Source: CAVXFB01 sp963760935 (GTDB lineage: Bacteria > Planctomycetota > Planctomycetia > Pirellulales > Thermoguttaceae). Taken from it: a stretch of 64,000 nt of DNA. Made by a program: the position numbers and the translations under genes. Position 1 is the stretch's first letter, and every line of letters begins with the position of its first letter. The DNA lies in the NCBI GenBank assembly GCA_963760935.1, contig CAVXFB010000003.1, forward strand, positions 372,001 to 436,000, read 5' to 3'. Shown here one piece after another: positions 30,001 to 39,055 of the stretch. The notes beneath the pieces are model-generated. The model saw nothing but the letters and a program-made list of their open reading frames with translations. It ran no database searches and was not told where the DNA came from.

Positions 30001-31668
30001 AGTTGTTTCGTCGCCGGGCCGCCACGGAAAGGCCGCAGGGTTATCTGATCCTCAGTGCGAGGTACCGTGGCGCCCTGACCGATGAAGGACCGTCCCGACA
30101 TATGGGTGTCGACATTTTGCGAGCCCACTATGACGTGCAGGTCTTTTCTGCGGCGACGCGTGTGCGACTTAACCTCGGCGGCGCAGGAACCAGTTTGGTG
30201 CCAGGTGGAGTTCTGCTCGATGGTCGTCCAATCGAGCCGCAGATGGAGCCCGACGCGGCTACACTGGCATTCGATGTCGCTGAGCCTGGCCGGTACCGCG
30301 TGGACGTGTCAATGAGGCTGACGGAGAACGGTACGTCGGGCGTCACCGGCTTCGACATCGCCATACCGCGCGTCGCGCAATCGCGATTCGATTTGGACCT
30401 CCCTGCGGAGAGCAATCGCGGGACGAACGCCGGCGTTCCGCTTGTGGAAGTACCATCGGCATGCGGCGCAGTGCGCGTGGATGGCGAATCGGCCCGGTTA
30501 TCGGTCGATCTGGGGCCCGCCGAGCGTCTGACTGTGCGATGGCGCGAGCCGAATGAGCGAGCGGCCATACGCGCCCATCTTCGATGTCGAGCAGTTGAAT
30601 TGGCTGAAAATACAACCCGGCTCGGTCGTCCTTATCACACGGTTCAAGCTCCACGTCATTGATGGCCGGCTTCAGCAGGTGCGCGTGTCAGTTGATCCAC
30701 GATTGCGACTGTTGCCGCTTTCGGGTGAAAACCCGCCGTCGGTTTTTCTGGCTCGCGACTCGGGCGACTCGCGTCTCTTTGTTTTCCGTTGGCCTCGCCC
30801 CATCGCGGATCCAACAGTCCTGGAAGCAACATTTCTCTTAAGCGGCGCAACTGGCGTGGGCACGTTCCATTTGCCGCCGGTCGAACTGCTCGATGCTCGA
30901 TCGACCAAGCGCTGGATGGCCGTGAGTGTTGAGCCAACATTGGAGCGGGAAGAACAGCAGAAAGGGAGGCTCGAAGCGATGCGAGTCTCCGAGTTTATGA
31001 GCGCATGGCATGCCGCCGGCCTTGAAAGCGATGGGCTGAAGACTGGGGGCGATGCCAACCCAATCGCCGCTTACCGTCTGCCATCCGGCGAGATCGCCTG
31101 GCACATTTCCACCCGGCCGCAAGAGGCGCATAGCTCGGCCCAATCGCATTTATCTCTGGCCTACGATATCGATCACGTGGACGTTGTGCTCGATGCCCAT
31201 ATATCGACGGCTTTGGGATACCTATTCCAATACCAGCTTACCGGGCCGAAGGATTTGAGGATCGACGACGTCTCGCTCTTGGAAGAGGACATCAACCGCG
31301 TAAGCCGTTGGTCACAAGATGCCGCGGGCCATATCACTGTATTTCTCAATGGGGCTGTCTCGGGCGAGCAGCGGTTCGTGTTGCGCGGCCGTTTGCCTAC
31401 GGCGCTCGGTCAAACCGTGCCATTGCCGTGTCTACGTCTCGAACACTGCCAACTCGGACCGACAACAATTCGCATTTTCCGTGATCCAATGGTGCTAGTG
31501 ACCATTCAAGGCGATAAGCACACCGCTGCCGCTGTGCCAATGCCCAACGAAATGGCTGACTCAGCGTTAGGCCAATTTGTCGATGCCTTCTCGTACGATG
31601 GACCGCAGCCGCCGGCCATAAAAATGACTACGAGCCTACGTCCCGACCCGCCGCCCACACCCCGGTGA
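27033..31668 (+). CDS. Giant secreted protein with internally repeated architecture (frame broken near 30570)
   Basis: The first frame (27033-30662) encodes 1209 residues. It has a signal peptide (MLPVLMGLLLIFVGHAATA), a beta-rich body beginning RFQRVFVPEDRIKDWPTVQS, three membrane helices near residues 825-895, then a second signal-like segment near residues 925-945 (LGLMLAMAVALCPAIATGA). A second copy of the opening module follows (LYRVLVPIDAKKQPTGG). The last 30 residues are out of character. The next frame, from about 30570, reads FDVEQLNWLKIQPGSVVLIT and continues to 31668, so the frame probably breaks there by one extra base. The layout looks like two related genes joined in one frame. 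The C-terminus near 31668 is uncertain, because another frame stays open to 31799. The function is unknown. Confidence 0.55.
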
Positions 31669-32061
31669 CCGACCGGCAGTTGGTACGCGACAGCGGACGC
31701 CGGACCTGCCAAGAAAATTTGCTGTACGCTTCTTCAAAGCGCAGAGTTTCGTATTGGCGACTTCTTGCCATTATGATACTGTGTGGGCCCCGCTGGTGAA
31801 TGGCACATTCGGCGGCAGGGAAAATTGCTTGCCGAAGGCCGATGGACGTGAGGGAGCGTCCCGGGCTGGATTCAGTCGGAGAAATAAGCGACGGACCGAT
31901 TTGCTGGAGCATCCGGCATTGTAAACGGCCAAGAATGATGCTGACCTTCCCATCGCCGGACGGCCTTCATCATTTGCGACCGTGACAAGTATGGAACGCT
32001 TCACGTGACGCGGTCTGGGCCTCGCTTTTTGCTCCGACGGCCGACAAGGAAGGAGGCCGCC
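31669..32061. other. Region after the giant secreted protein
   Basis: About 390 bases. A plus-strand frame in phase with the 27033 frame remains open to 31799 and could be the true C-terminus of the preceding protein if one more base is in error. The rest, up to the AAGGAGG ribosome site of rimI, shows nothing recognisable. Confidence 0.3.
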
Positions 32062-32583
32062 ATGCAGTTCGACCAGAAGCAAGAAGTGCGGGTTCATATC
32101 CGCTGGATGATCCGCCGCGACATGACCGAGGTTCTCGCCACGGAGGTTGAGAGCTTTGAGTTTCCATGGCTTGAAGAGGATTTCATCCGCTGTTTACGGC
32201 AGCGCAACTGCATCGGCATGGTGGCCGAACATGAAGACCGGATCGTGGGCTTCATGATCTATGAGTTGCACAAGACCCGCATCCACGTCTTGAACTTTGC
32301 CGTCGCTCCGCAATATCGCCGCCGCGGCGTGGGTAGCCAGATGCTGGCCAAGCTGGCCGCAAAACTCTCCGCCCAACGGCGCAGCCGCGTTGTGCTGGAG
32401 GTGCGCGAGACGAACTTGGCTGCCCAGCTCTTTTTTCGCGAGAACGGCTTCCGTGCCGTCTCAGTGCTCCGCAGCTACTACGCCGATTCGCCGGAAGACG
32501 CGTACTTGATGCAGTTCCGCTATCGGCCGGAGCGCAAAATGGCATCCGAGCCCATTGGCCGCCCCACGCGGTTGGCAGGATAG
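32062..32583 (+). CDS. rimI: Ribosomal protein S18-alanine N-acetyltransferase
   Basis: A 173-residue GNAT acetyltransferase. The start is the ATG at 32062, seven bases after AAGGAGG. Family marks are IRRDMTEVLATEVESFEFPW at the N-terminus, LNFAVAPQYRRRGVGSQML (the acetyl-CoA pyrophosphate loop, Q/RxxGxG/A) and LEVRETNLAAQLFFRENGFR followed by RSYYADSPEDAYLM. This combination is typical of RimI, which acetylates the N-terminal alanine of S18. The tail is slightly longer than in the E. coli protein. It could instead be a relative acting on other N-termini. Confidence 0.85.
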   Translation: MQFDQKQEVRVHIRWMIRRDMTEVLATEVESFEFPWLEEDFIRCLRQRNCIGMVAEHEDRIVGFMIYELHKTRIHVLNFAVAPQYRRRGVGSQMLAKLAAKLSAQRRSRVVLEVRETNLAAQLFFRENGFRAVSVLRSYYADSPEDAYLMQFRYRPERKMASEPIGRPTRLAG

Positions 32584-32712
32584 CCGGGGCCGCGGCGGTC
32601 GCAGCGACAAATCGTTACCCTTCATTTTCGGGGGGTGGCGCATTGACTTCTGGCGTGGCTTCGCTCATCATGACGGTCTCGTTAGTTCCCTGGTTCTTGG
32701 GGGGGAAACACT

Positions 32713-33375
32713 ATGACCGCCGTCTTTATCGTTTGCGCGGCGTTGGGCGGAACCGTCCTGGTCCTGCAGTTCGTCATGGCCTTGATCGGTCTCGGCGGAC
32801 ACGCCTTCGATGCCGACGTGCCGCACGATATTGGGCACGGGTTCGGCGGTGATTTTCACGCGGACGATTTCCACGTAGGCGACGGCGACGTGGATGCCGA
32901 TGTTTTTCACGGCGATCACGGCGACGCAACGGTCGACCACGACGCACAAGTCGGCCAACATGGGACAACGTGGCTCTTCGGCGTCCTTTCGTTCCGAACC
33001 ATTGTGGCGGCGCTGGCCTTTTTTGGTTTGGCCGGCTTGGCGGCCGAAGCCGCCGATACGCCCGCTTCGACGACCTTGCTGGTCGCGGTTGCCGCCGGCG
33101 CCGCGGCTATGGCCGCCGTCTACTGGATGATGCGCGGACTCCGCGAACTGCGGTCGGAAGGCACGGTGCGAATCAGCCATGCCGTGGGCCGTGGCGGATC
33201 GGTCTATCTCCGCGTGCCGGCCAACAATTCCGGGAGCGGGAAAATCCAGCTTAATCTGCAAAACCGGACTATGGAATATTTGGCCATCACCACGGGCCCC
33301 GAGCTCCCCACAGGTACTAAAGTTGTGGTAGTAAGCGTGGTGAACCCCACAACGCTGGAAGTTTGTCGCCAATAG
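32713..33375 (+). CDS. NfeD-like membrane protein with His/Asp-rich loop
   Basis: A 220-residue protein with an N-terminal membrane helix (VFIVCAALGGTVLVLQFVMA), a loop of about 55 residues loaded with histidine and aspartate (residues 29-82, nine His), two further helices (TIVAALAFFGLAGLAAEAA and LLVAVAAGAAAMAAVYWMM), and a C-terminal beta domain (residues 150-220) of the NfeD/OB type. NfeD proteins pair with SPFH flotillins, and the flotillin gene follows 57 bases downstream. It probably forms a membrane-microdomain complex with that protein. The His/Asp loop is unusual and may bind metal. Confidence 0.75.
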   Translation: MTAVFIVCAALGGTVLVLQFVMALIGLGGHAFDADVPHDIGHGFGGDFHADDFHVGDGDVDADVFHGDHGDATVDHDAQVGQHGTTWLFGVLSFRTIVAALAFFGLAGLAAEAADTPASTTLLVAVAAGAAAMAAVYWMMRGLRELRSEGTVRISHAVGRGGSVYLRVPANNSGSGKIQLNLQNRTMEYLAITTGPELPTGTKVVVVSVVNPTTLEVCRQ

Positions 33376-33432
33376 CGACCCCGCCGGCCGCAAGTACAAG
33401 CAAAGCACAATACCATACCGGAGAACATCGCC

Positions 33433-35046
33433 ATGATCGCGTCGCTGCTATTCGCTCAACGCGTTGCCCTGGGATCTTTCGAGACGTGGCTGGCCATCAT
33501 CGTCGTGCTTGCCGTCATCGTGGCGTTCTCGTTCGTCGTATTGCTCTTGAAGCAGTACAAGCGTTGCCCCAGCAATCGAGTGCTGGTGATCTACGGCAAG
33601 TCGGGCGGCGGGCACGATGCGGCGACCTGCGTCCACGGCGGCGCCAAGTTTGTTTATCCACTCATTCAGGATTGCGCGTGGCTCAGCCTGGAGCCGATGC
33701 AGATCGAGATTCCGCTGCGCGGGGCCCTGTCGATGGAGAATATCCGCGTCAACGTGCCGAGCGTTTTCACCGTGGCCGTCGGCACCACGCCCGAGCAGAT
33801 GCAGAATGCGGCTATCCGCCTATTGGATCTCACCCCGAAGGAAATCCAAAAGCAGGCCGAAGACATGATTTTCGGCCAGCTCCGCCAGGTGATTGCCTCG
33901 ATGCAGATTGAGGACATCAATCGCGACCGCGACAAGTTCCTCGAAGCGGTTCAGAACTCGCTGGAACCGGAGCTTCGGAAGATTGGCCTGGTGCTAATCA
34001 ACGTCAACATTACCGACATCACCGACGAGTCGGGCTACATCGAAGCCATTGGCCAAAAGGCTGCCTCGCAGGCGATCCAAAAAGCCCGCGGCGACGTGGC
34101 CGACAACGAGAAGATGGGTGAGATTCGCGTCGCTGACGCTGAGCGTGAAAGAACCGTCAGTGTGGCTAACGCCCACAAGGTTCGCGAGATCGGCACCCGT
34201 GAGGCGATGCGTGAACAGGCGGTGCGGATCGCCGAACTGGAAAAGGAGCAAAAGATCGGCGAACAGACGGCCGGTTTCCAGCGCGACGCCCAAGTGAAAG
34301 CCGCCGAACGCGAGATGCGGATCAAGCTGGCCCAGGCTGACGCCCAAGCAGTCGAGGGCGAAAACTTAGCGAAGGCCGACATCGCCGCTTCACAGGCCGG
34401 GCTGCAAGTCAAGAAGGCCGAGGCCTACGAACTGGGCGAAACTCGCAAGGTTCGTGCCGAGGGAGCCGTGCTCGAGGCCGAGCACCTTGCGAGGGCCAAA
34501 GCCGCCTTGGCAGAGGCGCAGCGGATCGAAGCCGAACGCCGGGCCGAACTGGAAGCCCCGGCCAAGGCCCAGCGCGCCCGCATCGAAGTTGACGCCGCAG
34601 CCGAGGCTGCCAAACGGCGCATCGAGGCCGAGGGCGAGGCGTCTGCCATCTTCGCCCGGCTCGAAGCCGAGGCCCGCGGCCAGTACGAAATCCTCGCCAA
34701 GAAGGGTGAAGGTTTGCAGCGGATCATTGAGGCATGTGGCGGTTCGGAACAGGCATTCAAAATGCTCATGCTCGAACACTTCGACAACCTCGTCGACGCT
34801 TCGGCCAAGGCCATTTCAAACATCAAGTTCGACAAAGTGGTCGTCTGGGAGGGCAGCGGCCAAAACGGCGCTGGAGCTACGGCGAACTGGCTGCACAACA
34901 TGGCCCGCACGCTGCCGCCTATGATGCAAGTTATGAAAGACATTGGCGGGGTAGAAATTCCGGAGACGTTGGCCAACTTAGGCCAAGTCGCGAAAGCACC
35001 CGCCGACAACGGCGACACTGTGCCCAACCCGCCGGCGCGATCGTAG
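33433..35046 (+). CDS. Flotillin (SPFH-domain) protein
   Basis: A 537-residue protein. One N-terminal hydrophobic segment (WLAIIVVLAVIVAFSFVVLLL) is followed by an SPFH domain (VLVIYGKSGGGHDAATCVHG, PLRGALSMENIRVNVPSVFT, INVNITDITDESGYIEAIGQ). A long Ala/Glu/Lys-rich coiled coil (residues 210-420) has the EAEHLARAKAALAEAQRIEA pattern, and a flotillin C-terminal domain follows (FDNLVDASAKAISNIKFDKV). It assembles into ring-shaped membrane scaffolds. It lies directly after the NfeD-like gene, the usual partner arrangement, and the two likely form an operon. Confidence 0.92.
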   Translation: MIASLLFAQRVALGSFETWLAIIVVLAVIVAFSFVVLLLKQYKRCPSNRVLVIYGKSGGGHDAATCVHGGAKFVYPLIQDCAWLSLEPMQIEIPLRGALSMENIRVNVPSVFTVAVGTTPEQMQNAAIRLLDLTPKEIQKQAEDMIFGQLRQVIASMQIEDINRDRDKFLEAVQNSLEPELRKIGLVLINVNITDITDESGYIEAIGQKAASQAIQKARGDVADNEKMGEIRVADAERERTVSVANAHKVREIGTREAMREQAVRIAELEKEQKIGEQTAGFQRDAQVKAAEREMRIKLAQADAQAVEGENLAKADIAASQAGLQVKKAEAYELGETRKVRAEGAVLEAEHLARAKAALAEAQRIEAERRAELEAPAKAQRARIEVDAAAEAAKRRIEAEGEASAIFARLEAEARGQYEILAKKGEGLQRIIEACGGSEQAFKMLMLEHFDNLVDASAKAISNIKFDKVVVWEGSGQNGAGATANWLHNMARTLPPMMQVMKDIGGVEIPETLANLGQVAKAPADNGDTVPNPPARS

Positions 35047-35503
35047 CAAAGTGCATACGCTGGGCCAGTGCCATTAGCTGACGGTGCCAAATCTCTCGTG
35101 CCTGTTACCCGCCCGGTGGGTCGATAAGCCTCTGGCTTGCTTGCTATTTGGCATCCGCCGTGGCTTCGTGGTTCCGGTCCGTACCTCATAAGACGGGCGT
35201 TGAGATCGATGTCGCAGGGCAGGGTGTGCGCACTTTTCCAATGCCGGTGCGGATGCACGAGGGCGCGCACCGGGGCAGGCATACGGCTCATCCACCGAAC
35301 GGCAGATGGTGCTAACACGCTGTTGCGCCATTTTTCCTGTACCGTTGTTGGCAATATTTGAAAATGTCGTCTATATTAGGTTCGGAACTCAGCCCGGTTG
35401 CGTACCAGTTGTCCTGCAGCCGCGAATGACGAAGCAGTCAAATCGGGGGGCGGAGAATCGGTGTCTTCGCCGTTGGCATTGGCAGCAGAGCGAGGTGAGA
35501 ATA
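35047..35503. other. Intergenic region between the flotillin and PEP-CTERM genes
   Basis: About 457 bases. It holds an eight-base-pair hairpin, CCGGTGCG at 35244-35251 with CGCACCGG at 35266-35273, without a T-run. An open frame runs in phase into the downstream gene from 35306, but it lacks a signal peptide and is ignored. No gene is visible. Confidence 0.4.
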
Positions 35504-38500
35504 ATGCGAGTCAAACTCATTCAGAGATCATTGCTGGTGTCAGTGTTGGCATTTGTGCCATCGTTCGCTCAGGCAGTCGACGTGCCCAAGTGGTCGACGT
35601 ACGACATCAACTTTGCTTCCAGCACCAGTTACTCGAACGGATACGCGTACGGGCCGAGTACCCCACTCTCCGCCACATTCACCGGGCCGGGCGGGATCAC
35701 GCAGACTGTCAGCGGATTCTGGAACGGCGGCACCAACTTCGACATCCGCTTCACGCCTACCGTGGAAGGATCCTGGAGCTATACGACAAGTTGCAGCGAT
35801 GGAAGCCTCAACGGCAAGACGGGCACGATCAATGCCACCGCTGCGAATGCAGGAGATCACGGCTTTCTGCGCGTTGACCCTGACTATAAGAACAGTTTTG
35901 TGTGGGACGATGGCACGCGGTACTTCATGTGGGGCCAAACTTATTATGATTTGATGCAAGCCGCGTTGGTCAACAACAATTACAAGACGTCGGTCGACAA
36001 TTCACTTTCCTATGGGTTGAGCAAGATTCGCTTTGAAGTCTATGCTTGTGACATTCCCGTGGAGCACAATGTCTACCCTGATGCACAGCCTTACACAGGC
36101 ACCTCGACTAGCCCCAATCGCAATGTCTTAAATCTGACGTACTGGCAGAAGCTTGATGAAGTGGTTCAGTACATGGATTCGAAGGGCATGGTGGCGGATC
36201 TCATCGTAACGAATCCGTACCGCGATGGTCGAGTGTTCGGAACGGACACACAAAATGATCGCTTCGTGAACTACGTTCGCGCTCGCTACGCGGCCTATAC
36301 CAATGTTACATGGTGCGTTACCAATGAATGGAACTATGCAACGGATGGCACGTACCCGCAGAACCAGGCGGACTTTAATCGGATGGGTGCGCTACTTCGC
36401 AATAACGATCCCTGGATGACCAGCGGCACGTCGTTGCGCCCACTATCAACACATCAGCAAACGCGGATTGACTTCCAATTCTTCAATGCGGCTTGGCCTA
36501 CGCATGCCGTCATACAATACAGTCCTCGCAATGGCGTCACGAACAACGGCGATGAATGGGGGAACGCGGGAATTGTGTACAATTTAGGCCACAACATGCC
36601 TGTGGTCAATGATGAGTACGCGTATCCCGGCGAAGTCAACGACGGCCAGCTTGTCACGCAGACGATACACCGCAACGCTATGTGGGGTGTGGCGGTGGCC
36701 GGGGGCTACGGCAGCACGGCCGACTTCTATGAGAACCCAACCGGCACAGGCATACCCGAAAGCACGGGCGATTGGGCCGATGGGCCGCAATACACTGATA
36801 TCAAGAACATGGTCGACTTCTTCACGACCACAGGGCTTGAGTACTGGAAGATGGCCAGCCACAACGAACTCACGAGCGGCGCCCGCACTTACGTATTGGC
36901 CGAGCCTGGTCGACAGTATGTTGCGTATGCGGCCGTCGGCGGGTCGTTTTCGCTGAATCTCGCCCCCGGAACCTACAGTGTATCTCAATACAACCCGCGA
37001 ACTGGACAGACAACGGTGTTAGCTAACGTCAGCGGCGGCACGCGACCCTTCACCATGCCCGACTCCAGTAATGACTGGGTACTGCGTCTCACCAACACCG
37101 CGCCCCCGGCCGCGTCCATCGGGCTGATCAGCGCGGTCAAATTCGACGGTAATTCAAATAACTCTGTGGCGGGCGCGGCCAATGGTACACGGACGGGCAC
37201 AACCTCATTCGTGACGGGTCAGATCGGCCAAGCCGTTAAACTCGATGTGACAGCCAATGACGGTTACATCGACTTCGGAACGGGCAGCGACGTCGTTCCA
37301 CTGACCGGCGACACATTTGGCGGTTCACGCGGCTTGTGGACCGGCACTCAGTCGATGTGGGTCAACACGACGCAAGACATTTACGTCGCCGGCGGAAAGA
37401 ACATCGCCTGTGCCAGAATAGGCGACACCAACTTGGGGTGGTATGCGGGCTATAACCACCTCAACGGTCTGACATTCTATTTGAACGGTCCAAACTCGCA
37501 TGGATTCAGCATTTCGGCCGACGCGGCAAACCAAATTCAAGAGAACAGCGGTTGGCACTTGATTACAGCCACGTATAACTTGACCACTGGCGGTTTGGGA
37601 ACAGGCACCGGTCAGATCTACGTCGACGGGGTACTCCAAGCAGCGACCATTTATACGAACACCGTACTCTCTTCTGATGTTATGACCGCCGGTGGACGCT
37701 CGGTGCTCGGCGCCGACATCAACCCCAGCAACACTGTCCTTCCCGCGGAGGGATACAAGGGGTCAATTGACGACTATGGAGTGTTCAATACCCAACTCAG
37801 CGCCACACAGGTTGCCGCCCTCTACAACTTGGGGTGGACCGGGGTGTCTGGCACTAAGTATGGCATCACGGATGCCGCAGCACTGTTCGATGCTTTTCTC
37901 AATGAAGCCAGCGCGACCACTGGCGATACAAAGTCATGGACCTATGTGGGCTCCGGTCTGTCGGGCGCGGCAGGCAGCGTCGGCGCCAGCTACGTCGTGC
38001 TCAGCGGCAGCGGCGGCGGCATGCAACTCACGCCGACCGCCGTCGACGTCACTTGGACCGGCCTCGGGGGGACGACGTGGAGCACGGTTATCGGATCGAA
38101 CAACTGGAAGAAGACGAGCGACGGCACGTCGGCCGACTATGTCAACGGGACTGCCGTGACCTTCAACGACACGGCCACCGGATTGACCGCCAACATCAGC
38201 GCGGCAGACGTTACGCCCACCAGCGTGACCTTCAATAACTCCGATAAGAACTTCACGATCACCGGCACTAAGGGCATCGCCGGATCCACAACGACTGTGT
38301 TGAAGCAAGGCACGGGTACGGTGACCATAGGCAGCGTCAACACTTACGGCGGCGTCACGACGGTCGAGGCGGGCACGCTGATCTTGCAGGGCAACGCGAA
38401 GGCCATGGTTCCGGTGCTCAACAACGGCGGCGCGGACATCAAGGGCGGCATGCTAGTGCTCGACTACTCGACCGAAGCCGACCCAGTGGCCACGGTCAGG

Positions 38501-38908
38501 AGCCTGCTGACGGCGAGCTATCTCGGCAGCAGCGGAAACCACTTCAACATCGGCAAGTTCTTGAGTTCAACTGCCGATTCCACTCGGGGCCTGGGCTGGA
38601 TCGATAACACGACGACCAGCAAGATTAGCGTGGCCTTCACGATCTACGGCGATGCCAATCTGGACGGCACGGCAAACTTCGCCGACTTGAGCAAGTTGCT
38701 ATCGGACTACAATCAGGCGGGTGTGTGGGTTGATGGCGACTTCAATTACGACGGCGTCGTCGATTTTGCCGACCTGAGCAAACTGTTGTCGACCTACAAC
38801 CAGTCAATCGGCACATTGACTCCGGCCCCTGAGCCATCCAGCCTTATCCTGCTGTCGACAATGATCGGCCTGGCCGGCGCCTTGACGATTCGTCGGCGCG
38901 GACGGTAA
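35504..38908 (+). CDS. Secreted glycosidase-like protein with dockerin repeats and PEP-CTERM tail
   Basis: A 1134-residue protein from the ATG at 35504 (GAGGTGAG site upstream, then a signal peptide ending near FAQA). The domains in order are: residues 25-120, an Ig-like DUF5060 domain; residues 125-460, a TIM-barrel of the DUF4038/apiosidase-like clan, with VTWCVTNEWNY (acid/base Glu near 275) and MPVVNDEYAYPG (nucleophile Glu near 370); 460-530, a beta-sandwich; 545-790, a LamG/concanavalin-like domain; about 850-960, autotransporter-type beta-strand repeats; about 1045-1100, two dockerin-like calcium loops (DANLDGTANFADLSKLL and its repeat); then the PEPSSLILLSTMIGLAGALT tail with RRRGR, a PEP-CTERM exosortase signal. 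It is probably displayed on the surface to cleave a plant or algal glycan. No exosortase gene is in the window. Confidence 0.8.
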   Translation: MRVKLIQRSLLVSVLAFVPSFAQAVDVPKWSTYDINFASSTSYSNGYAYGPSTPLSATFTGPGGITQTVSGFWNGGTNFDIRFTPTVEGSWSYTTSCSDGSLNGKTGTINATAANAGDHGFLRVDPDYKNSFVWDDGTRYFMWGQTYYDLMQAALVNNNYKTSVDNSLSYGLSKIRFEVYACDIPVEHNVYPDAQPYTGTSTSPNRNVLNLTYWQKLDEVVQYMDSKGMVADLIVTNPYRDGRVFGTDTQNDRFVNYVRARYAAYTNVTWCVTNEWNYATDGTYPQNQADFNRMGALLRNNDPWMTSGTSLRPLSTHQQTRIDFQFFNAAWPTHAVIQYSPRNGVTNNGDEWGNAGIVYNLGHNMPVVNDEYAYPGEVNDGQLVTQTIHRNAMWGVAVAGGYGSTADFYENPTGTGIPESTGDWADGPQYTDIKNMVDFFTTTGLEYWKMASHNELTSGARTYVLAEPGRQYVAYAAVGGSFSLNLAPGTYSVSQYNPRTGQTTVLANVSGGTRPFTMPDSSNDWVLRLTNTAPPAASIGLISAVKFDGNSNNSVAGAANGTRTGTTSFVTGQIGQAVKLDVTANDGYIDFGTGSDVVPLTGDTFGGSRGLWTGTQSMWVNTTQDIYVAGGKNIACARIGDTNLGWYAGYNHLNGLTFYLNGPNSHGFSISADAANQIQENSGWHLITATYNLTTGGLGTGTGQIYVDGVLQAATIYTNTVLSSDVMTAGGRSVLGADINPSNTVLPAEGYKGSIDDYGVFNTQLSATQVAALYNLGWTGVSGTKYGITDAAALFDAFLNEASATTGDTKSWTYVGSGLSGAAGSVGASYVVLSGSGGGMQLTPTAVDVTWTGLGGTTWSTVIGSNNWKKTSDGTSADYVNGTAVTFNDTATGLTANISAADVTPTSVTFNNSDKNFTITGTKGIAGSTTTVLKQGTGTVTIGSVNTYGGVTTVEAGTLILQGNAKAMVPVLNNGGADIKGGMLVLDYSTEADPVATVRSLLTASYLGSSGNHFNIGKFLSSTADSTRGLGWIDNTTTSKISVAFTIYGDANLDGTANFADLSKLLSDYNQAGVWVDGDFNYDGVVDFADLSKLLSTYNQSIGTLTPAPEPSSLILLSTMIGLAGALTIRRRGR

Positions 38909-39055
38909 CCATGCTGTTCGTCACGCGGGCCGTAAGGTACAATCGGCCAGTCGCTACGCAAAGATCGTCGCACGCTGCTTTTTGAGACCCGATTTGCTTT
39001 ACCCCCGTGTGTCTTGCCCTTGACCACTGCTCATTGGGCCAACCGATTAACAACA

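Noticed and set aside
35244..35273. Hairpin after the flotillin gene as a terminator
   Set aside because: It has no T-run and lies 200 bases past the stop, so termination is not supported.
35306..35503. Upstream extension of the PEP-CTERM gene
   Set aside because: The ATG at 35504 has a good ribosome site and is directly followed by a signal peptide; the extension is cysteine- and arginine-rich noise.
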